The notes under the pieces: model-generated
Seen by the model: only the letters and a program-made list of their open reading frames with translations
What the model was told of the DNA's origin: nothing
Databases searched by the model: none
NCBI GenBank assembly: GCA_039111635.1
Contig: JBCAQO010000006.1
Coordinates: 1,054,001-1,118,000 of the forward strand
DNA length: 64,000 nucleotides
Origin: Heterobasidion occidentale
Taxonomy: Eukaryota > Basidiomycota > Agaricomycetes > Russulales > Bondarzewiaceae
Reading direction: 5' to 3'
Translations under genes and position numbers: made by a program
Shown here: one piece after another, positions 26,301-35,839 of the stretch
Position numbering within the stretch: position 1 is the stretch's first letter
Layout: each line of letters starts with the position of its first letter

Positions 26301-27757
26301 GCAAGGGCGGCGCCACGATCAACGAGATCAAGGACGAGACCGGCGCGCAGATCGACCTCGACAAGACGACGCCCGAGGCCGAGAGCGCGCAGATCACCTG
26401 CCACGGGACGAAGAAGGCCGTCGCCGCCGCCAAGGCCGCCATCCAGGCGATCGCGGACCAGGTCGGCGAGGAGACGACCGTCGTGCTCACCGTCGAGAAC
26501 AGGTTCCACCGCGCGCTCATCGGCGCGGGCGGCCAGGTCCTCAAGGACCTCATCAGCCGCTGCGACGGCCCCACCGACACCCGCGCGCAGGCGGGCTTGG
26601 TCCGGTTGTGAGTGCCCATCATCTCCCTTATGTCTCGTGGCGCGATCTCAGCGTCTCGTTCCGTCGTACAGCCCGCGGTCGGGCGATGAGCCCAAGGACG
26701 AGGTGCGCCTGCGCGGCGACCCGAAGGTCGTCGCCAAGCTCAAGGCCGAGCTCGAGAAGGCCGTCGGCGAGCTGCGCGATCGCGTTGTGCTCGCGGTCGA
26801 CATTCCCGCGCAGCAGCACCGCGCGCTCATCGGCCGCGGCGGGCAGAACCTGACCGAGTTCCAGACCAAGTTCGCCGTGCAGGTGCAGTACCCCGGCTCG
26901 CGCTCGTACGGCCAGGCGGGCCCCCCGGAGAACGCGGACGCGCTCGCCGCCGTCGCGCCCGAGAACGTCGTCAAGGTGTCCGGCGCGCGCGCCGCCGTCG
27001 AGGCGGCCATCGAGAACCTCAAGGTGCGTTCCCGCCGTGCTCGCGCTCGCGCTCTCTCTCGCGCTCACGCCCGTCCGCTGCTGCAGTCCCAGATCAAGGC
27101 GCCCGCGCCCGAGGCGCTCGTCGAGACCGTGGCCGTGCCCCTCAAGTACCACCACGCGGTCACGCAGCAGGGCAACTTCTTCCGCACCCTGCGCACGTAC
27201 GGCGTCCAGGTCGAGCAGTCGGCCCACCCCCAAAAATCCGCCGTCCCGGTCCGCCCCGAGCCCGACGCCGACGCCGCCGCGCCGTCCACGCGCATCGACG
27301 ACGCCGACGACGAGCCCGCCGCCGCGGGCGCGCAGTGGGAGGTCGTGCCGAACTACCAGGACGCGGAGGAGGGCGAGTCCACGTGGACGCTCAAGGCGCG
27401 CGACCGCGCGGCGCTCGAGCGCGCGCGGCAGGCGATCGACGACGCGCTCGCGGCGCGCGGCGGGATGAGCCACGTCGGCTTCCTCACGCTGCCGGACCGC
27501 GCGAGCTTCCCGCGCATCGTCGGCGCGAAGGGCTCGAACATCGCGCGCCTGCACGGCGAGACGGGCGCGGACATCACCGTCGGGCGGAAAACAACACGAT
27601 CGTCATCATGGGTGCGTGTCTCGCTTTGCGTCGCCCGTGTGTGCGCGGGTGCTGATGGTGGCGCTGCAATGCAGGTTCAGAGTCGTCGATCGTGGCGGCC
27701 AAGGACGCCATCCTCAAGACGGCTGCGGACACCGGCCGCCGCGGGCGCAACTACTGA
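23343..27757 (+). CDS. Vigilin/Scp160-like multi-KH RNA-binding protein, copy A
   Basis: Starts MAADLQ, then an intron to about 23428, then RRHHELEGAADPFPSLYESP. The rest is a chain of KH domains that bind single-stranded RNA. Yeast Scp160 works with polysomes at the ER. GxxG loops seen in order: IIGVKG, VIGQGG, VVGSQG, LIGEKG, ILGKGG, LIGAGG, LIGRGG and IVGAKG, with degenerate modules between (LVGKAV, VTQQGN). The C-terminus is AADTGRRGRNY. Two breaks are visible. Near 24731 the frame must slip by one base between YIHEFP and LPGPAALSKQLL, with no possible intron; the same slip is in copy B. Near 27586 one G is missing relative to copy B, which throws the last exons out of frame in this copy only. 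The rest is collinear with copy B except for a shorter Ala run at 27318. Confidence 0.85.
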
Positions 27758-28013
27758 TCTTTCTGTCGGGGTTCATGGCGAGCGCACTGACGCACGGACG
27801 GATGATACACCTTACTTACGGATGGATGGGGGCTTGAATTATTGCATTGTTATCCTACCACTCGCACTTTCCGTCACCGCATGAAACAATATAAGCATCG
27901 TTTTATAATCATCCACGACCCGGAGCAGGGATGGACACGGAGCATTCATTCCCGTAGATGGAGAGCGGAGAGCAAGAAACTAATTAAGCTGCGTAATAGT
28001 GGTAGTAGACCAC

Positions 28014-30944
28014 TCAGATATCGATCGGTGCCCCGTCCATGTCGTCGTCCATCGGCTCTCCGTCCACGTCACCCTCGTCCACCGGCGCGTGTTCAGCGAC
28101 GGGCTCCTCGACGAGAGGTTTGCCGTCGACATCGTCGTCGTCGATGGGCTGCCCGTCCACGTCGTCGTCCATCGGCTGTCCGTCGACATCGTCAGCCAGA
28201 GGCTCCCCGTCGACCTCGTCGCCCATCGGCTCCCCATCGACGTCCTCCCCTAGCGGCTGTCCGTCCACGTCGTCGTCCATCGGCTGCCCGTCCACGTCGT
28301 CGTCCATCGGCTGCCCGTCCACGTCGTCCACCGGCTCGCCGTCAATCCCGTCGCTCCCATCGTCCATCGCCTCGCCGTCCAGACCACCAGCCGCGCCCTC
28401 AGCCGCGGGAGCGGCGACCTGCGCGGCCTCGTCGGCCGGCCTGAACGAGCTGGCCTTGAACCGCGACGTGAACACCGGCACGCTCTCCTCCTCGACCTCG
28501 GGGGCCACGTCCTGAGCGGGTGTCGCCTCCCCCGCCTGCCCCTCGATGCGCTCGCGGAGCTCGGCGGTGAAGTCGGGCGGGAACACGATCCAGTCCTCCC
28601 AGATGTCGATGACGGCCGTGATTTGCTTCTTGAACATGTCGGCCGTGATGCGCCCGGGGAAGGAGTGGTAGATCGTGGAGAAGTGGTCGAAGACGAGGCC
28701 CAGGCGGCCCTGGAACTCTTGCCGGAATTTCCAGGCCATGGGCAAGGGGCGGCGGAGTTGTGCAGGATGTCGCATATCAGGTGGAGGCGCGCGAGCTTCC
28801 TTGGCACGGGAGTGCCGTCCACGACTAAGGATGCGATGATGATGTCTGAAATCTGCGTGTGTTGACGATCAGACCCAGGCCATTCAAAGCAGAGCAGAAC
28901 ATGGTAGGCTTGCCTCATTCGCAGCTTCGGCATGCTCTAGACTGAATGCCATGCACCGTGCCAACTCGCCTCTAGTTCCTGACAGAGACCGGAGCATAGC
29001 TTCGAACCGTTTACGAGCCAATTTCCCGAGCTTTGTCTTCCGTGTTCGCTCCCTTTCAGACTCCTCGGCAGAGTCTGTAGAGAACACGCTGTTATAGCCC
29101 TGAAGATACACACACACCTTCGTTTCAATACATCTGCGGAGCTGTCATGATGACATACCTCGTCATCAAACTCGCGTTCGAGGCTTCGGTCCCTATCCAC
29201 CAAGGACCTGTAGTACCTGTGCTTTCGATGCTGGATTTATACGTGTCAGTTTTGGAAGCTGCAGGGATGCCCCTGACCAACCTGATGATTTGTCAAAAAC
29301 GCATAACGTGCATTGCCCTTCTCCCTCTCTCGTAGAGTTTCTTCATATTTATCGTTATGCCCCTTCACTTCAGCAGCGACGGTGCGTATGAACATTACAG
29401 TCACGTCGTCATCGTCGCTGTGGGCCCTATCAGTGGGGGAGCGGTGCCGACGAGGGGAACGGCTGCGACGATCATAGCGGCCACGACTGTGCTGTCGGCG
29501 TCGATGTGGTGGAGAACGCGATCGACTTGGACTGTACGACCTACTGCGTGAACGTCGCGAGACATACCGGTCATGCGAGCGCGAGCGCGAACGAGGACGC
29601 CGAGCTGGACTGTGTTTTTCATGTTCCCTGGAGCGGGAGCGGGATCTGTGAACGACTGCGTGATATTAATTTAATGGGGAAGCCACATTCAGCTACTGTC
29701 CAGCAAAACTTACCATACATAGGTTTGGCCGCGATTGGGACGGCTTTACTCCAACCGACACGTAGAACCGAGCCGCCCCAGTCAAATCCGTCAAACTCCC
29801 GCAGGGCGGCTTCAGCATCCTTTCTTTTCATGAATGAGACAAAACCACTGAGCCCAGCATTCTTGGTACGACGGGTGGCCGTCATGTCCGCCCCGGGACC
29901 GTGACCGACGTCACCACGAGGCCACATCACTTTGACCTGTAACATGAATCAAAGTCAAAGGCGAGCCTTGAATCAAATAAGCCGATTGAAATACTCACCG
30001 AACCAACCGGTCCCGCACGCGCAAAAAATGTACCTAAGCTTTGTTCCGTGACGTGAGGGGGAAGATTGGCGACAAAAACATTAGATGTCTAAGACGGAAT
30101 GAGCATGAGACGTCGCAGTGAAGTATCTCTATCCAAACCTCGGGGTCTCCGCGATCCTTACTGCCACTTTGGCCTTCATATGCTATATAGCATGTCAGTC
30201 GTTTATCATGGGCGAGTTTTCTGCAGCGTACCAGCCATAGCTGTCGCAGACCTTGCGTGAGCTGCGAGTATTCATCAGAAAAAGACGAAGACATGGAGCA
30301 CAAGCACGAACCAGTCCGCGAAAATCGAGCTTCTCTTTCCGCCTGGTCTCTGTTCTCACGATGAGCACCACATGCTACGAGTTAGCCATTACAACAAACT
30401 TTTTGATTTCTTCCAGAAAGGCATCCATGGCGCGCTTGCCTTTGGGCTTGGGTGCTAAAGGAGGAGTAGGTGACTATAGTGTGGTCAACATGGTGTCAAC
30501 TTGACTTGCAATCCATCTTACCTCAGACATCTCCTCTAGCGGTCGCATGTTGCGAGAGGATCCTTCTGCCTTGGACTGCACCGAGGGCGTATAAGCAACC
30601 CCTGAATCTTTTGACGAACGAACGAATCCTGGCCCTGCTTGTTTTTTGGCTACAGCCTCGCCCTCGAAAGCGTCCAGAAATTCTGCGTATGCTCTGGCAG
30701 CATTCTCTTCCTCTTCCCTCTTCTTCGCATCAGCTGCCTCCTTCTCTTTCTCTCTCCGGGACTTTCGCACAGTACCCTGGGCATACTGCGACAATTTCTG
30801 ATCATCGACAGGTTTTTGCTGTTGCATGAGAACGGTTGGTGAGTGTGAACTGAGGAGAAATAAGTTCTATCCGTCGCACTGGGAACGAAGATTCATCTTC
30901 GTCTTTGTCAAAAAAGCGGCTAATTTGGACTTTGTTTTGTCCAT
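28014..30944 (-). CDS. U2 snRNP-associated protein SR140 (U2SURP-like), copy A
   Basis: Splicing factor of the SR140 family. The start MDKTKSKLAAF at 30944 is followed by a Lys/Glu-rich helix (EKEAADAKKREEEENAARAY) and AEFLDAFEGE. Then an RRM: ETSNVFVANLPPHVTEQSL, VKVMWPRGD, GLSGFVSFMKRKDAEAAL and VLRVGWSKAVP. Next an Arg/Ser-rich linker, a SURP-like part (FIRTVAAEVKGHNDKYEETL), and a CID domain (RGELARCMAFSLEHAEAANE, IASLVVDGTPVPRKLARL, FPGRITADMFKKQITAVIDIW). The protein ends in a strongly acidic tail of DDDVDGQPM-type repeats, stop at 28014. In this copy one G is missing near 28747 relative to copy B, which breaks the CID, and one T near 30911, which shifts the N-terminus. The repeat tail is intact here. 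The gene is convergent with vigilin. Combining copies gives an open gene, so the lesions are probably sequencing indels. Confidence 0.8.
28020..28370 (-). repeat. Acidic decapeptide-repeat tail of SR140
   Basis: Roughly eleven in-frame tandem units of about 10-11 codons with consensus D-D-D-V-D-G-(Q/E)-P-(M/L), with the DNA repeat visible as CATCGGCTGCCCGTCCACGT-like units. The same tract is at 43810-44150 in copy B. Confidence 0.85.
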
Positions 30945-31322
30945 GGTGTCCTGAAGAAGATCAAGGTACGAATGGTATTAGATATGTTGGTATGATGCCT
31001 TAAGGAGTAGAAAGTGCTCGAGTTTGGAGTGCTGTTAGGCTGTAGGTGGCTGTCGAACGCTGTCGAGTTAAGTGTCACATTGTTATCGAGTCACGTCACA
31101 TATAGTACCACTATGGTACCGTGTTCATTTTCCAAAAAACATACTCAGGGCAACGCTCTCTACTCGATATTGGCATCGACTAATGAGCGCCATCAAGACT
31201 ACAACAACGGAATTTGCCTCGTACACCATCAGAGCACAGAACGGCCTCCCAATACCTGATCATATTATATGATAAATCGTCCATCACTCCGATCCCGACT
31301 ATGATACAGACGAACAGGTCGA
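30945..31322. other. Short intergenic region between SR140 and PP5 (copy A)
   Basis: Lies 5' of SR140 and 3' of the phosphatase gene. No coding evidence. Divergence from copy B is higher than in neighbouring exons, including small indels. Confidence 0.4.
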
Positions 31323-33799
31323 CTACATCATCAGACCGGACAAGCCGCTTGATGCATAGGCCATCGGCTTCATTGCTGGGTGGGGTTGGGCTTCAAATTG
31401 GAAGTATTCCTGCGTGCCAGCGGAGTCGATGCGAATCTAACATGGAGTTGTTGAGTATCTTGAATCTTACTTGGATCCGCTCCAAAAAAAATAGCCTTAC
31501 GAATGCCCCTTTATTACCGGCCTGGTCCACATAATTCGGCGCAGAAAACACCTGTATTAGAAACGAGCAATGTTAAATACCAAGCGTAGAGAATTATGAT
31601 AAGATGGCATACAGTGGTGCACAGGCCGTTGTGCTCAATGGCATAACCATCTGAAGGGCCCGTAACGAATTAGATCTTGGATGTACAAGTCATGATTAAA
31701 TTCGCAGATGCCCACCTTGACGAACTTCATGACTCCGCAAAATGCCAGTGACACCATTCAACTCACACCATCTGCGTGTCACGTCTGGGCCAAAGGCAAT
31801 ACCAACACCCTTTTACACGATCAGGTCCTTGGATTTATGAATCGAAGTGCTTAAAAAAAGACATACCCGTTTGCTTGGCCCTCTACCAGGCGTTTCTTGT
31901 GGATCGGTCCATAGGAGCTATAATAGAATCGGTCAACACGCCCTCAACGGACCTTTGCTCAGACGCAGACCCGGACATACCTCGCCTAGATCCTCATGAG
32001 TATAAGGGGACATAAGCGAGTTGAAAGATCACATACACATCAACCCCTCTGTCCCTGGCTGACGTCCAATCCTCTCTATCTTACGAATCTCATCCAACGT
32101 AACACCATCTTTGCTGAAAAGACCGCCATGCACGACGAAGTATCGCTTGAGTCCTTCTGGAGACAAGATGGAACCTTGGGTTTTTCCGGTGGTCTTGTTG
32201 CAGAAATCAACGTCGCCAAAGGCACTACAAGAGTTTACTTTCTTAGTATAGATGGAACCGCGACTGATAAATGCTTGAACGACGCACTGGTTGTGAATAA
32301 ATGCGCGAAGAGCTGGCTGATGTCAGGACATAGATCTCTACATTTTGCAAACGAGAATTACCTTATAGGTCTGATCACCATGTTTATGCTTTGCCTCGCC
32401 CTCGAACCCATATGTTCGATTCATTTCTTTCGTCTCGTGATTGCCACGATTTATAAACATATTCTTTGGATATAGCCCTATCGCAGTCCCTTTAGCTTGG
32501 ATCAGCCAGATGTCATACACAAATGCTCTCACATTTGTAGGCTAAGGCGGTGAGGATAACCTCGATCGACCATGAGCCTCGATCGACAAGATCGCCATTC
32601 ATGAGCAAGCAATGCTTCTCAGATGGTGGTCCGGTCAAAGAATACAAGTATAGCATATCATAAAATTGGCCTACCCCAATGCATGAGCATGCGAACCCAG
32701 ATATTCTGTGTTTAGACGTACCATGCACATCACCGATGACATCGCAAGTCATTCCCTCCGAGAGGCAATTCTACTAGGCTTTGTTCTTTGATAAAAAGGG
32801 AGTGTGCTCCCAGGACGATCTCCCATACATATCGACGCGGAAGGGCCTTGCCGTCCTTGAACCACTGGATCATAGCCTGAACGAATTCCAGAGTTATCGT
32901 GTATTTCCCGTCTTCAGCCGTCTCCATTTTAGGCCCGTCGTATTTTTTGTCAAGATCGCAACCACCTATATGAGTGTAAAAGTGAGTTCCTGTATCGAGA
33001 TATCGTGGTGATACAAACCGTCTGCAATGATTTCAAGGCATCTCTCTACGGCTGACTGTTCTTCGCCTACCTCGATGGCCTGCGTTGAAAGGATTGAAGG
33101 ACAGAGACATCCAATATGCAATATGTAAGCTACCTTTTCAAATTCAATCTTTCGTAGAAGCTTCTGCGTTGATTCTAATTGCAGCTTGACTTGGTTATTG
33201 TGGGGCTCAAGCGCCATTACTTTCTTCAAGTCGGCCACGGCCAGCTGAGGTTTAAGAGTCTGTATGTGACATCGCTCGTCTATGATTGATAGTTGCTCGA
33301 AATCATGCTCGGAAAGATGCGATTTAGACCATACCTATAATAAGCTTTGGCATACTTGGGATTGAGTGCAATCGCCCTGCCTAGGAAGATCTTCTCAGTT
33401 CAATCATCATTGACTCTTTGAATGAAACACCTACTGGCATCTTGAAGAGCGTAGCCATGTTCTTCTATTTTCAACCGTGTGTATGCTCTGTTACAAAATA
33501 GCGTCGCATCCGTCGGGTTCTTCCCGATGGCCTCCGAGTATAGATGAGCCGCACGCGGGAAATCATGATCTACAGGATCAAACAAAATAAAGGAACCAAA
33601 AGCAGAGCACGTAGATTATGAACGGACCAATAAATGCCTTGTTAGCCTGCGCCTTCAATTTTGATGCCTCTTCCTTATCTACTTCTCCTGAAACCTCTTT
33701 CGTATCTAGGCTTAGTGTCGAAAGAGACGGCGATGGGATCGATGAGGGTGGAGTTGACTGTAATGGAGAGGAAGGAACAGATGATGAAGCGTCGCTCAT
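31323..33799 (-). CDS. Serine/threonine protein phosphatase 5 (Ppt1/PP5-like), copy A
   Basis: PPP-family phosphatase with an N-terminal TPR domain, which in this family docks on Hsp90 and restrains the catalytic site. The start [15 protein letters not shown] is followed by [10 protein letters not shown], a TPR helix [35 protein letters not shown] and [20 protein letters not shown]. The PP5 linker ([20 protein letters not shown]) comes next, then the metal-binding motifs [16 protein letters not shown] and NRGNHE, followed by the KIERI and SAPNY regions and [15 protein letters not shown] at the end. Many short introns separate these. In this copy two bases are missing near 32757, relative to copy B, just before [10 protein letters not shown], which shifts the frame. 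The N-terminal exon is intact here but broken in copy B. Confidence 0.82.
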
Positions 33800-34339
33800 G
33801 GTTCAAGATCAGTTAAAAGCTCGTTCTAAAGATGATTTGGAGAGCAAGGATCTCTGCTAGTACATTAGCAGACCGGAGTGATTGTCCACTGCATGCATAC
33901 CTTTGTCCGAAAGGGGAGAAAACAACGTGCTTGGGGATGATGATGAGATTTATGTACACGAGAGAGTACTTGTGGGAGGGTCCAATGAACGGATACTGTA
34001 GACTTGCGACCGTGCAGGAAGGGTAATGGTACTTACGTCACACAAAACTAGCGGATATTGGGTCTCAGTAGTGTCTCAGTGCTGTCCCAGCCCAAGCAAG
34101 CCTTCATGAAGCAACAAGATGGCAAACTCCCCTTGGTCAATGGACCGTTACCCATACATAAACAGTGTAGATTGCGAGAATGTTACAGGGCTACTCTTCA
34201 ATTGAGCCATACTAGAACCTTTAAATATAGCACCACAGGGTATAGTAGCTGAAATTAATCAAACTCGATGTACGACAACGGAAAAAACGAGCGCTATAGG
34301 AAAAGAGCGAAAAGACGTGCAATATCACATCGAGTGACT
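33800..34339. other. Intergenic region between PP5 and the GH23-like gene (copy A)
   Basis: 540 bp, AT-rich, no recognised gene. It should hold the PP5 promoter and the terminator of the GH23-like gene. Confidence 0.4.
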
Positions 34340-35588
34340 TTAGTCGCACTGGTCCAGGTTGAAGTACTTTCCAAGACGGGGCCTCATGGTGTACGCGTCT
34401 ACATTCTGCAACCAACCGTTGACAAATGGTGCAAGCTGCGACAAAAACAATCAGATAAAAATATTTGACTCAGAGGTGCCACTCACTAGTCCAGGTTGTT
34501 CTGGCATCTGCAGCACGATGTGGACGCGGCGGCAGTTGCCTGGCCCTGATATGTACAATGTATGAGCGCTTTTTTATATAAAAAGTTGGAGCACCACGTT
34601 GCTTACAAAAGTCAATTGCGCGGACCAGCCATTGTACTGACCGATGGTCTTCAAGACATCACCACCATTGCTATTCAGCGTATCAGAGAAAAACTGAGCG
34701 CCTGTGCGAATGTTGTAGTCCTGAGGGTTAAGGCATCAACAAATGTGAGTGAGTTTCCTGTAGGTCAGTCAACTTACGGGATCCTTGCAATTCCCGCCAG
34801 GCGCCGATCCACACTTGTCCTTGGTTATCTGCATTAAGCCCTGTTCACCAGCACCACCAACAGTGGCAGGATTACAACTACTCTCTTGCATGGCAAACGA
34901 AGCCAACATGATAGGCGGAACTATCCAATCAGGATTAGAGAACAAGACCCAAACAAGCGACAAAAATGTTCCTCACCATTAAATTCTCCACCATACTTCT
35001 CAAAGAGCCCCACATAATCGTTGCAGGCTTTGAAGGGGCTGCTCTTGTCCTTGATCGCAGTCGACAGGTCGGCAGCGATGAGGTCAGAAATACGGACGAA
35101 TGGAGGCCTCCAACCGCCATCGTTGATACCACAATTCAACCAGTCGATGTTACCGTTAGGGCCGCTGACAGCAGTGATGTCCTCTGCAAGTAAACTAGTG
35201 AGGGCCATCGACTAGGCATCACAACTTCCTTGGACTCACTCGTAGCACCGATGTCACCACACTTAGACTTGACGCTAATCAAGCCTGCGATAGCCCCTTT
35301 CACGCTGCTTTTGCTGTCATCAACATAGTTCGCGACAGGGGCCGACGCAGGCGCGGCTGCGACAGAAGTCGTCGGCGCCACATAAGTAGAGGTCGGGGGA
35401 TTGTTGGTTGTCGAAGTCGTGTGGGGGAAGGAGGAGGAGCTCTTTACTTTGCAACGCTTGCTGGATGAGCTTCCCCGACGGGCAATGTGGGCATGGCGAG
35501 CAGAATGAGAGCGTTCTTCGTGAACGTTGCTCGCCTCGACAACGGCAAGAGCGAGGGCGATAGTAACAAGGCCGGAGATGAGTTTCAT
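34340..35588 (-). CDS. Secreted lytic transglycosylase-like (SLT/GH23) protein, copy A
   Basis: A signal peptide (MKLISGLVTIALALAVVEA) is followed by a basic, Ser/Thr/Pro-rich linker. The first globular part has GDIGATEDITAVSGPNGNID and DWLNCGINDGGWRPPFVRIS. The SLT core is PPIMLASFAMQESSCNP (ES with the likely catalytic Glu), then GGAGEQGLMQITKDKCG and the DYNIRTGAQFFSDTL / TIGQYNGW segment that closes the active site in soluble lytic transglycosylases. The C-terminus carries a CCRC cluster. Enzymes of this fold cleave peptidoglycan between MurNAc and GlcNAc. A fungal secreted copy points to action on bacteria, or to a repurposed use on chitin-like substrates; this is inference. Near 34425 one base is missing relative to copy B, so the last exon is out of frame here. 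Confidence 0.75.
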
Positions 35589-35839
35589 GATACAGTAACG
35601 AATGTGGGTTCCGCCTTGGGAGTAGTATCGAGTCTGAAGGTGCAAAGAAAGGCTCAGCAACGTGGGGTGCTGATTTTATGGGAAAGACGCTTACCCAGAA
35701 GCACTCTTAGCGTTGGCGACGTGGAGTAAAATGCGTGGATATATCCTGATATATCACGTTTACAGTAAAAAAATACCAAGCAGGTCACAGCTGCCAAGCG
35801 ATCCAATCAATTCATTCAGAACTTTAGGCTAGCACTTAC

